Assembly: GCA_947631505.1 (NCBI GenBank)
Contig: CANRLR010000026.1
Span: 1-32,391, forward strand
Source of the DNA: an uncultured Lachnospiraceae bacterium
Lineage (GTDB): Bacteria > Bacillota > Clostridia > Lachnospirales > Lachnospiraceae
DNA: 32,391 nucleotides
Reading direction: 5' to 3'
Shown: positions 16,534 through 24,341 of the stretch, piece by piece
How the letters are laid out: each line of letters starts with the position of its first letter
How positions within the stretch are numbered: the first letter of the stretch is position 1
The notes under the pieces: model-generated
What the model saw: only the letters and a program-made list of their open reading frames with translations
What the model was told of the DNA's origin: nothing
Databases searched by the model: none
Translations under genes and position numbers: made by a program

Positions 16534-17588
16534 TGATTACGAAAGAATTTTATCGAGGGAAAAAGGTTCTGATAACCGGACATACCGGATTCAAAGGTTC
16601 CTGGATGAGCCGCTTATTAGTAAATGCCGGAGCCAAAGTGACCGGATACTCCTTAGAGCCACCGACGGAGCCGGCAATTTTTTCTTTATGCCATTTAGAA
16701 GAACAGATGGACTCTGTTATCGGTGACATTAGAAATTTAGAAAAATTGCAGGAAGTATTTAAACGGGTGCAGCCGGAAATTGTGATTCATATGGCAGCAC
16801 AGCCAATCGTAAGAGATTCCTATAAGGAGCCGGTTTATACTTATGATGTCAATGTTATGGGGACAGTAAATATTTGTGAATGTGTGAGAATGAATTCATG
16901 TGTGAAGTCCTTTCTCAATGTGACGACAGATAAAGTATATGAAAATAAGGAATGGGAATGGGGATACCGGGAAAATGAACCTTTAGATGGATACGATCCT
17001 TATTCTAACAGTAAATCCTGTTCGGAGCTGGTAACTCACAGCTATAAGAATTCGTTTTTTCATGATATGGATGTGGCGGTGTCCACAGCAAGAGCAGGCA
17101 ATGTAATTGGTGGCGGTGATTTTGCGAATGACCGCATTGTGCCGGACTGTATCCGTGCAGCAATGAAAAAGGAAGATATTATTGTGCGGAATCCCCATTC
17201 AACAAGACCGTTTCAGCATGTACTGGAGCCGGTCACTGCCTATCTGATGATATGTGAAAAGCAGTATGAGGACAGAAACTTTGAGGGTTACTATAATGTA
17301 GGACCGGATGAAACGGATTGTATAACGACCGGGCATCTTGTTGATACCTTCTGTGAGAAATGGGGCGATGGCCAAAAATGGATGAACCAGTATGATGGTG
17401 GCCCTCATGAGGCGAATTTTTTGAAATTGGATTGTTCTAAATTAAAGAAAACTTTCGGCTGGAAGCCGAGATGGGATTTTGACATGGCAATGGAGAAATC
17501 CGTAGAATGGGCAAAAGTATATGCTGCCGGTGGAGATGTGCTGGCATGTATGGATAGACAGATCGAAGAATTTTTGTCGGAACAGTAA
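16533..17588 (+). CDS. rfbG: CDP-glucose 4,6-dehydratase RfbG
   Basis: RfbG is an NAD-dependent SDR enzyme converting CDP-glucose to CDP-4-keto-6-deoxyglucose. The Rossmann motif GHTGFKG is at 16-22, the catalytic T132-D133-K134 triad in NVTTDKVYEN, and the Y157-x3-K161 pair in DPYSNSKS. GGDFANDRIVPD is the usual substrate-binding stretch. The start ATG 16533 overlaps the last base of rfbF, with AAGGTG 8 bases upstream; an in-frame ATG at 16515 inside rfbF is less likely. At 351 aa it has the family's length. It feeds its product to RfbH. Confidence 0.96.
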   Translation: MITKEFYRGKKVLITGHTGFKGSWMSRLLVNAGAKVTGYSLEPPTEPAIFSLCHLEEQMDSVIGDIRNLEKLQEVFKRVQPEIVIHMAAQPIVRDSYKEPVYTYDVNVMGTVNICECVRMNSCVKSFLNVTTDKVYENKEWEWGYRENEPLDGYDPYSNSKSCSELVTHSYKNSFFHDMDVAVSTARAGNVIGGGDFANDRIVPDCIRAAMKKEDIIVRNPHSTRPFQHVLEPVTAYLMICEKQYEDRNFEGYYNVGPDETDCITTGHLVDTFCEKWGDGQKWMNQYDGGPHEANFLKLDCSKLKKTFGWKPRWDFDMAMEKSVEWAKVYAAGGDVLACMDRQIEEFLSEQ

Positions 17589-17611
17589 AAATTGAAAAAA
17601 GGAGAGAAACG

Positions 17612-18946
17612 ATGTTTGAAAATAAATCAGAACAAGAAGCAAGAGAGCAGATTTTATCATCTGTAGAAGAATATTGTAACAAATACCACAATCAGAAGAC
17701 TTACAAGGAGGGAGACCGGATTCCGTATGCTTCCCGCTATTATGGCAGTGAGGAAATGGTAAATCTGGTAGATAGTTCGCTGGAGTTCTGGCTTACTGCC
17801 GGACGCTATACGGAAAAATTTGAAAAAGAATTTGCCGCATATTTAGGAGTGAAATTCTGTTCCTTAGTAAATTCCGGTTCCTCGGCAAACCTCAATGCTT
17901 TTATGGCATTGACTTCTCCGCTGTTAAAAGAACGTCAGGTGAAACGGGGAGATGAAGTGATAACAGTGGCAGCAGGATTTCCGACTACCGTAGCAGCAAT
18001 TATCCAGTATGGTGCCGTACCGGTATTTGTTGATGTGACAATTCCGCAGTATAATATTGATGTATCGGCATTAGAGGCAGCACGCTCCGAAAAAACAAAA
18101 GCAGTTATGATTGCCCATACTTTGGGAAATCCATTTGATTTAAGCGCGGTAAAGGCCTTCTGTGACAAGTATGAGCTTTGGCTCGTTGAGGATAACTGTG
18201 ATGCTCTTGGTTCTGAGTATACCATGAATGGCGAAACGAAATTAACAGGAACGGTTGGTGATATAGGAACATCCAGTTTCTACCCGCCGCATCATATGAC
18301 GATGGGTGAGGGCGGAGCAGTCTATACGGATAACCCGCTTCTTCATAAAATAATCCGTTCTTTCCGTGATTGGGGAAGGGATTGTTCCTGTCCTCCGGGA
18401 TGTGACAACCTGTGCGGACATCGTTTTGACCGACAGTATGGTGAACTGCCGGTAGGATATGACCACAAATATGTGTATTCTCATTTCGGATATAACTTTA
18501 AGGCAACGGATATGCAGGCGGCAATTGGATGTGCACAGCTGGCAAAATTCCCTTCCTTTGTCGAGAGAAGAAGACATAACTTTGAACGTTTGAAAGCAGC
18601 ACTTAAACCGGTAGAAGACAAATTCATCCTTCCTGAGGCCTGTGAAAATTCCAATCCGAGCTGGTTTGGATTCCTGATGACCTGCCGTGAAGGGGTAGAC
18701 CGGAACAAAGTAGTTCCTTATATTGAGGAGCACGGTGTTCAGACCAGAATGCTGTTCGCAGGAAATCTGATTAAACATCCATGCTTTGACCAGATGAGAG
18801 AGAGCGGGGAAGGTTACCGGGTAGTCGGTGAATTAGATAATACAGACCGGATTATGACAGATACGTTCTGGCTCGGTGTATATCCGGGAATGACAGACGA
18901 AATGATTGATTATATGGCAAAAACGATTATAGAGGCTGTGAAATAA
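17612..18946 (+). CDS. rfbH: CDP-4-keto-6-deoxyglucose 3-dehydrase RfbH (E1)
   Basis: RfbH is the PMP- and [2Fe-2S]-dependent dehydrase that removes the C3 hydroxyl of CDP-4-keto-6-deoxyglucose. It has an aminotransferase fold in which the PLP-binding lysine is replaced by histidine; here SSFYPPHHMTMGEGG (H227-H228) shows the replacement clearly. The iron-sulfur cysteine cluster reads DCSCPPGCDNLCG (C258, C260, C264, C268), as in E1. The length is 444 aa and AAGGAG lies upstream of ATG 17612. The dedicated E3 reductase (RfbI/AscD/DdhD) that normally supplies electrons is not in this window, so a general ferredoxin/flavodoxin system or a distant gene must do so. Confidence 0.96.
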   Translation: MFENKSEQEAREQILSSVEEYCNKYHNQKTYKEGDRIPYASRYYGSEEMVNLVDSSLEFWLTAGRYTEKFEKEFAAYLGVKFCSLVNSGSSANLNAFMALTSPLLKERQVKRGDEVITVAAGFPTTVAAIIQYGAVPVFVDVTIPQYNIDVSALEAARSEKTKAVMIAHTLGNPFDLSAVKAFCDKYELWLVEDNCDALGSEYTMNGETKLTGTVGDIGTSSFYPPHHMTMGEGGAVYTDNPLLHKIIRSFRDWGRDCSCPPGCDNLCGHRFDRQYGELPVGYDHKYVYSHFGYNFKATDMQAAIGCAQLAKFPSFVERRRHNFERLKAALKPVEDKFILPEACENSNPSWFGFLMTCREGVDRNKVVPYIEEHGVQTRMLFAGNLIKHPCFDQMRESGEGYRVVGELDNTDRIMTDTFWLGVYPGMTDEMIDYMAKTIIEAVK

Positions 18947-18965
18947 TAAATCAGGAGGTTGTTCA

Positions 18966-20594
18966 ATGAGTGAAAAGGTTCAGTTACTTGATTGTACACT
19001 GAGAGATGGAGCGTATATTGTAGATGCCAATTTTGGAAAATCGGCAATTAAAGGTATTATAAGGAAAATGCAGGCTGCAAATGTGGAATTGATTGAATGT
19101 GGATGGCTGAAAGACAATCCGCATAAGGAAGGAACTACATTCTATCATGTACCGTCAGATTTAGAAAAGTATTTATCGGGAAAGAGCAGTCATTCCACTT
19201 ATATTGCTATGATTGACTGGGATCGCTATGATTTATCACAGCTTCCTCAAAGAGATGGAAAATCCATCGATGCGATTCGAGTAGTATTTCCCCAAAATAA
19301 ATTTAAAGAGGGAATGGCGTTAGGAAAGATTATAAAGGAAAAAGGTTATAAAGTGTATTTTCAGGCGGCAAATACATTAGGCTACAGTGATGAAGAAATC
19401 GTGGAGTTAGCAGTGGAGGCAAATAAAGCAAAGCCGGAATGTCTGGCTGTTGTAGATACCTTTGGTGCAATGTATAGTGAGGATTTAGAACATATTATAT
19501 CAATATTAGATGCTGAACTGGACAAAGATATTAAAATTGGATTTCATTCCCATAATAATCAGCAATTATCCTTTGCCCTTTCCATGCAGTTTGTGGACTA
19601 TCTGACAAAAAAAGGCCGTAGTGTTGTGGTAGACTCCAGTTTGTGCGGAATGGGAAGAGGGGCAGGTAATGCTACCACAGAATTGGTGGCACAGTTTTTA
19701 AATAAAAAATATCAGGGCAACTATGATATGAACGTGATAATGGATGCCATTGATATGTATATGGAATATTTTATTGAGAATTACAGTTGGGGATACTCCA
19801 CTCCATATTATATTGCTGGAATGTATTGTGCCCATGTAAATAATATCTCTTATTTATTGAAAAATCATCGTACCAATGCAAAAGATATGAGAAATATTAT
19901 TGAATCTCTTTCTGCATCTGATAGAAGAAAATACGACTATGACTTATTAGAGGAAAAATATTTGGACTATCAGAACAAAATTGTAGATGATGAGGCTGTT
20001 TTAAACGCTTTGCAAAATGAGTTTAAGACAAGAAAGGTTCTGCTTCTTTTACCGGGAAAATCGATTATACAGAATAGAGAAAAAATAGAAGCCTATATAA
20101 AAGAAAATGATCCTATAGTGATTGGTGTCAATGCTGTTTTAGAGCAATATTTTTATGATTATCTGTTTTTTAGTAATAGTATGAGATATAATTATGCAAA
20201 GGAGATTTATTCAGAACAGTTTTATAATAATAAGCGTATTGTGGCATCTAACATTAAGACAGTACCGGAAGAAAATGAATTGGTAGTCAACTTCAATTTC
20301 CTTGTAAAAAGGGGATGGGAACATTTTGATAATTCAGGAATAATGTGTCTGCGATTGTTAAACAAATTACGGGTTTCCCATGTGGCACTAGGTGGATTTG
20401 ATGGTTTTGAAAATGCATACAACGACAGTTATGCAGATGTATCTTTGCCACGTATTAATCCTGGTAAGAAATGGGATGAACTTAACGAAGAAATTCGTGA
20501 CATGTTTGAAGACTTTAAGAAAACAACATCAGATTATATGGAAATTGAATTTGTAACAGAAAGTAAATATGATGTGGAAAAGAGGAAAAAATGA
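18966..20594 (+). CDS. DRE-TIM aldolase (DmpG/HMGL-like) with extra C-terminal domain
   Basis: A 542-aa protein. Residues 1-~290 are a DRE-TIM metallolyase barrel: L-R13-D14-G near the start, the metal-binding pair H194-x-H196 (IGFHSHNN) and CGMGRGAGNATTE (227-238), which resembles the GAGAGN loop of 4-hydroxy-2-oxovalerate aldolase (DmpG). A helical stretch follows, then a domain from ~360 to 520 (KVLLLLPGKSI ... PIVIGVNAV ... YDYLFFSNSMRY). That domain is loosely reminiscent of GT-A-like or MptE/DUF115-type folds but unassigned. AGGAGG precedes ATG 18966, and the 3' end overlaps the ThDP enzyme by 4 bases. I infer it makes or cleaves a keto-acid/aldehyde unit for sugar branching. The substrate is unknown. 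Confidence 0.82.
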   Translation: MSEKVQLLDCTLRDGAYIVDANFGKSAIKGIIRKMQAANVELIECGWLKDNPHKEGTTFYHVPSDLEKYLSGKSSHSTYIAMIDWDRYDLSQLPQRDGKSIDAIRVVFPQNKFKEGMALGKIIKEKGYKVYFQAANTLGYSDEEIVELAVEANKAKPECLAVVDTFGAMYSEDLEHIISILDAELDKDIKIGFHSHNNQQLSFALSMQFVDYLTKKGRSVVVDSSLCGMGRGAGNATTELVAQFLNKKYQGNYDMNVIMDAIDMYMEYFIENYSWGYSTPYYIAGMYCAHVNNISYLLKNHRTNAKDMRNIIESLSASDRRKYDYDLLEEKYLDYQNKIVDDEAVLNALQNEFKTRKVLLLLPGKSIIQNREKIEAYIKENDPIVIGVNAVLEQYFYDYLFFSNSMRYNYAKEIYSEQFYNNKRIVASNIKTVPEENELVVNFNFLVKRGWEHFDNSGIMCLRLLNKLRVSHVALGGFDGFENAYNDSYADVSLPRINPGKKWDELNEEIRDMFEDFKKTTSDYMEIEFVTESKYDVEKRKK

Positions 20595-22390
20595 TTAAAG
20601 TTTCTGATTATGTAATTAAAAGACTAGAAGAAACAGGGGCAAAGCATATGTTCATGCTGCCGGGTGGCGGTGCAATGCATCTCAATGATTCGTTAGGAAA
20701 AAGTGATAAAATTCAGTATGTGTGCTGTTTACATGAACAGGCATGTTCGATTGCAGCGGAAGCATATGCCAGAGTAAACAATAAAATTGGTCTTCTCATG
20801 GTCACGACGGGACCGGGAGGAACCAATGCTCTTACAGGGGTTGCAGGTGCTTATTTGGAATCCACCCCCGTGTTTGTTGTATCCGGTCAGGTTAAACGCA
20901 TGGATATGATCAATAATCAGGGGGTTCGTCATCAGGGAATGCAGGAACTGGATATTATTTCCGTGGTGGACTCAATAACAAAGTATGCAGCACTTGTGGA
21001 TGATCCTCAGATGATTCGTTACCATATAGAACGTGCTTTGTATGAGGCAACTCATGGAAGAAAAGGGCCGGTATGGCTGGATATACCATTGGACGTACAG
21101 GCAACGATGGTTGAGGAGGATTCCTTAATTGGATTCACGCCTTTGCCGGAGGTTATAAATACTCATTTGGAAAAACAAGTGTTGGAGGTAATTGAACTTC
21201 TCAATAAGTCGGAACGTCCGATTTTAATGGCAGGAAATGGAATTCGGCTGTCAGATGGATTGGAGGAATTTGAGGAAGTAATTAAACTTTTAAATATTCC
21301 TGTATTGACAACATGGAACGGTATTGATTTAATTGAGGAAGACAACGAATTGTATTATGGAAGACCGGGAGGACTGGGACACCGTTATGCGAACTTTATG
21401 CAACAGAATTCAGATTTTTTCTTGAGTATTGGTGCACGATTGAATCTTCTGCAGACCGGTTATAACTTTGATGGGTTTGCAAGAGAAGCAGTGAAAGTAA
21501 TGGTAGATATAGATAATGCTGAGTTGCATAAGATTAATGTGCGTCCAGATTTGTCGATTTGTGCAGATGCCAGAGATTTTATGCTGCTGTTGCTAAAACA
21601 TAAAGATAAGATTCAGACAAAGAACAGAAAAGAATGGTTTGCTTATGGTGACCGTTTGAAAGAAAAATATCCGATTGTTTCACCAGAGTACTGGGAACAA
21701 AAAGAAAAAGTAAATACCTATTGTTTACTGGAAACAATTTCCAGATATATGCAGCCACAGGATGTATATGTGTCAGGAAGCTCGGGCAGTTGTATTGATA
21801 TTTCTATGCAGACATTTCGAGTAAAAAAGGGTCAGCGTGTATTCTGCACAAAAGGCTTAGCTTCCATGGGATACGGTTTCCCGTCTGCCATTGGAGCCTG
21901 TCTTGCCAGCGGCGGTAAACGAACAGTAGGTGTTAATGGTGATGGTGGTTTTGTTATGAATATTCAGGAGTTGGAAACGCTTGCCCGATTAAATCTGCCG
22001 GTTAAAATGTTTGTACTGAGTAACCGGGGATATGGAGCGATTAAGGCAACCCAGACAAACTTGTTTCAGGGAAATTTAGTTGCATGTAATGAGGATTCCA
22101 ATCTTTCTATTCCACCGATTGCAAAAGTGGCAGAAGCCTATGGGTTGAAAACTATCACAATTCAAAATAATCAGGAATTAGATGATAAGGTAAAAGAAGT
22201 TTTGGGTTATGATGGACCGGTAATTTGTGAAGTTATGACACCAATTGAATTGACAGCAAGACCAAAACAGGTTTCCTATAAGCGTTCCGACGGACAGATG
22301 GAATCAAAACCACTGGAATATATGAACCCACCGATTAGTGAGGAAGAAATGAAAGAAAATATGATCATTTCTATGTTTGTAGAAAAATAG
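20591..22390 (+). CDS. ThDP-dependent enzyme, acetolactate synthase-like (YerE-like)
   Basis: A 599-aa thiamine diphosphate enzyme with the three-domain layout of acetolactate synthases. E49 (CLHEQACSIAAEAYAR) is the cofactor-activating glutamate. The central domain (about 190-340) matches the FAD/DHS-like domain. The ThDP motif runs from G450-D-G to N478. In Yersinia the related YerE adds a pyruvate-derived two-carbon unit to C4 of CDP-3,6-dideoxy-4-ketoglucose, and the rfbFGH genes just upstream would make a similar acceptor. The start overlaps the aldolase stop (ATGA). A true amino-acid-pathway acetolactate synthase would normally sit with ilv genes. The donor here could be pyruvate or an aldolase-derived keto acid. 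Confidence 0.88.
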   Translation: MIKVSDYVIKRLEETGAKHMFMLPGGGAMHLNDSLGKSDKIQYVCCLHEQACSIAAEAYARVNNKIGLLMVTTGPGGTNALTGVAGAYLESTPVFVVSGQVKRMDMINNQGVRHQGMQELDIISVVDSITKYAALVDDPQMIRYHIERALYEATHGRKGPVWLDIPLDVQATMVEEDSLIGFTPLPEVINTHLEKQVLEVIELLNKSERPILMAGNGIRLSDGLEEFEEVIKLLNIPVLTTWNGIDLIEEDNELYYGRPGGLGHRYANFMQQNSDFFLSIGARLNLLQTGYNFDGFAREAVKVMVDIDNAELHKINVRPDLSICADARDFMLLLLKHKDKIQTKNRKEWFAYGDRLKEKYPIVSPEYWEQKEKVNTYCLLETISRYMQPQDVYVSGSSGSCIDISMQTFRVKKGQRVFCTKGLASMGYGFPSAIGACLASGGKRTVGVNGDGGFVMNIQELETLARLNLPVKMFVLSNRGYGAIKATQTNLFQGNLVACNEDSNLSIPPIAKVAEAYGLKTITIQNNQELDDKVKEVLGYDGPVICEVMTPIELTARPKQVSYKRSDGQMESKPLEYMNPPISEEEMKENMIISMFVEK

Positions 22391-22404
22391 TGAATGGTAA
22401 ATGT

Positions 22405-23325
22405 ATGAAAAAGATAATTATAACAGGACCGACGGGTTCTATCGGATTGGCACTAATTCAAAAGTGTATTCAAAATAATATAGAGGTAACTGCGGTATGC
22501 CGCCCCGGTTCGGACAGAATAAAAAGAATTCCGCAAAGTGCGAATGTTCATGTTGTGGAGTGTCCTTTAAATCAGCTGGCAGAGCTAGAAAAACAATTGG
22601 AAAAAGGATATGATGTATTCTATCATTTTGGCTGGGACGGTACTTTTGGCAATAGCCGGAACAATATGCATGGACAGTTGACAAATATTCAGTATACATT
22701 AGATGCAGTAGAATTGGCAGACAGATTGCAGTGCCGCACGTTTATCGGTGCTGGTTCTCAGGCAGAATATGGAAGAGTTGAGGGAACGCTTTCGGCTGAA
22801 ACGCCGGCAAACCCCGAAAACGGCTATGGCATCGCCAAGCTGTGCGCCGGACAGATGAGCCGCATTCTGTGCGGACAGAAGAACATCCGGCATATCTGGA
22901 CAAGAATTCTCAGTATATATGGTCCGGGAGACGGAGAGACCACAATGGTCATGTCCACAATAGGGAAACTTTTAAAAGGCGAGGTGCCGGATTTTACAAA
23001 GAGCGAGCAGATGTGGGACTATCTGTATTCGGAAGATGCGGCAAAGGCACTGTTTCTTTTGGGAGATAAAGGACAGGCTGGGAAAACATACTGCATTGGG
23101 AGCGGACAGGCGAAGCCTTTGAGAGAGTACATTGAGGCAATACGGGATTTGGTTCATCCGGGAGCCGCTCTGGGAATCGGAAATATTCCCTATAGTGACA
23201 AACAGGTAATGTATTTGTGCGCGGACATTCAGGAATTAAAAAATGATACGGGATTTTCAGCCGATTATACATTTGAAGACGGAGTGAGAAAGACTGTTGA
23301 GTGGTATAAGGAACATCTTGTGTGA
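22405..23325 (+). CDS. NAD-dependent epimerase/reductase (sugar nucleotide)
   Basis: An extended-SDR protein of 306 aa with the Rossmann motif G8-P-T-G-S-I-G14 and the catalytic Y141-x3-K145 (NGYGIAKL). The position after the ThDP enzyme suggests it reduces or epimerises the branched CDP-sugar, the role of YerF in the yersiniose pathway or of RfbJ-type CDP-abequose synthases. I prefer ATG 22405 because it starts right before MKKIIITGPTG; GTG 22390 is possible and overlaps the upstream stop. No good ribosome site is seen for either, so coupling is likely. From about 22750 the DNA becomes visibly richer in G and C, a possible recombination mosaic. Confidence 0.88.
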   Translation: MKKIIITGPTGSIGLALIQKCIQNNIEVTAVCRPGSDRIKRIPQSANVHVVECPLNQLAELEKQLEKGYDVFYHFGWDGTFGNSRNNMHGQLTNIQYTLDAVELADRLQCRTFIGAGSQAEYGRVEGTLSAETPANPENGYGIAKLCAGQMSRILCGQKNIRHIWTRILSIYGPGDGETTMVMSTIGKLLKGEVPDFTKSEQMWDYLYSEDAAKALFLLGDKGQAGKTYCIGSGQAKPLREYIEAIRDLVHPGAALGIGNIPYSDKQVMYLCADIQELKNDTGFSADYTFEDGVRKTVEWYKEHLV

Positions 23326-23347
23326 GGATAGAAAGGTTGAGAAACAG

Positions 23348-24298
23348 ATGAAAAAAATGATTAGTATTATGATTCCCTGCTATAACGAGGAAGAAAATGT
23401 AGTGCCGATTAGCCAGGCGGTAGTCGATATTGTGACAAAGGAACTGCCGCAGTATGATTATGAGCTTCTCTTTATTGATAACTGTTCGCAGGATAATACG
23501 CAGCCGCTTTTGCGGGGAATCTGCAAAAACAACCCAAAGATAAAGGCGATATTTAACGCGAAAAATTTCGGACAGTTTAATTCCCCGTTTTACGGCATGT
23601 GCCAGACAACAGGGGAATGCACAATCACGATGTGCTGTGATTTTCAGGATCCGGTGGAGATGATTCCGAAGATGGTAAAAGAGTGGGAAAACGGCTATAA
23701 GATTATCAGCTGTATCAAATCCGCAAGCAAAGAAAACAAATTTATGAGATTTCTGCGTACCTGTTATTACAAGTTAATCCGCAAGATGTCGGATGTCGAG
23801 CAGATTGAACATTTTACGGGATTTGGTTTATATGATAAGTCTTTTATTCAGGTATTAAGGGAATTGGATGACCCGACACCATTTCTTCGTGGTATCGTAG
23901 CAGAACTTGGTTATAAGAGAAAAGATTTAGAATATACTCAGGCAGAGCGCCGTGCAGGGAAAACCCATAATAACTGGTATAGCTTATACGATGCGGCAAT
24001 GCTGAGTTTTACCAGTTATACTAAGGTGGGGCTTCGTATTGCCACCATTACAGGATTTGTTTTTTCTGTTATCAGTATTATTTTGGCCATTGTATATCTT
24101 GTGATGAAATTGGTTTATTGGGACCGTTTCCCAGCAGGTACAGCACCGATACTGATTGGTGTATTCCTTTTTGGTTCTGTACAGTTGTTTTTCATAGGTT
24201 TGGTGGGTGAGTATATTATGAATATTAATACAAGGGTGATGAAGAGACCACTGGTGATTGAGGAAGAAAGAATTAATTTTGACGAGAAAGAAGAATAG
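23348..24298 (+). CDS. GtrB-like polyprenyl-phosphate glycosyltransferase (GT2)
   Basis: A 316-aa family 2 glycosyltransferase of the GtrB/dolichol-phosphate-mannose synthase type. The N-terminal GT-A domain has MIPCYNEEENV, FIDNCSQDNT and the metal-binding D98-F-Q-D101-P. Two C-terminal transmembrane helices (about 232-255 and 268-292) anchor it to the membrane. Such enzymes load one sugar from a nucleotide donor onto undecaprenyl phosphate at the inner face. I chose ATG 23348 because GAAAGGTTGAG precedes it and the protein then starts at the normal GT2 position. It is last in the CDP-sugar operon and is followed by a bidirectional terminator. The sugar carried is probably the CDP-sugar made upstream (inference). 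Confidence 0.9.
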   Translation: MKKMISIMIPCYNEEENVVPISQAVVDIVTKELPQYDYELLFIDNCSQDNTQPLLRGICKNNPKIKAIFNAKNFGQFNSPFYGMCQTTGECTITMCCDFQDPVEMIPKMVKEWENGYKIISCIKSASKENKFMRFLRTCYYKLIRKMSDVEQIEHFTGFGLYDKSFIQVLRELDDPTPFLRGIVAELGYKRKDLEYTQAERRAGKTHNNWYSLYDAAMLSFTSYTKVGLRIATITGFVFSVISIILAIVYLVMKLVYWDRFPAGTAPILIGVFLFGSVQLFFIGLVGEYIMNINTRVMKRPLVIEEERINFDEKEE

Positions 24299-24306
24299 GG
24301 AATGTG

Positions 24307-24336
24307 AAAAAATCAGACATAGCAGTCTGATTTTTT
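24307..24336. terminator. Bidirectional terminator between convergent operons
   Basis: A 12-bp perfect stem, AAAAAATCAGAC (24307-24318) and GTCTGATTTTTT (24325-24336) around a 6-base loop, gives a T-run on both strands. It terminates the CDP-sugar operon on the plus strand and the transport operon on the minus strand. Confidence 0.95.
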
Positions 24337-24341
24337 ACGTT

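Noticed and set aside
20591-22390. Housekeeping acetolactate synthase for branched-chain amino acids
   Set aside because: The gene overlaps a sugar-operon aldolase and has no ilv neighbours, so a sugar-modifying role is more likely, though not proven.
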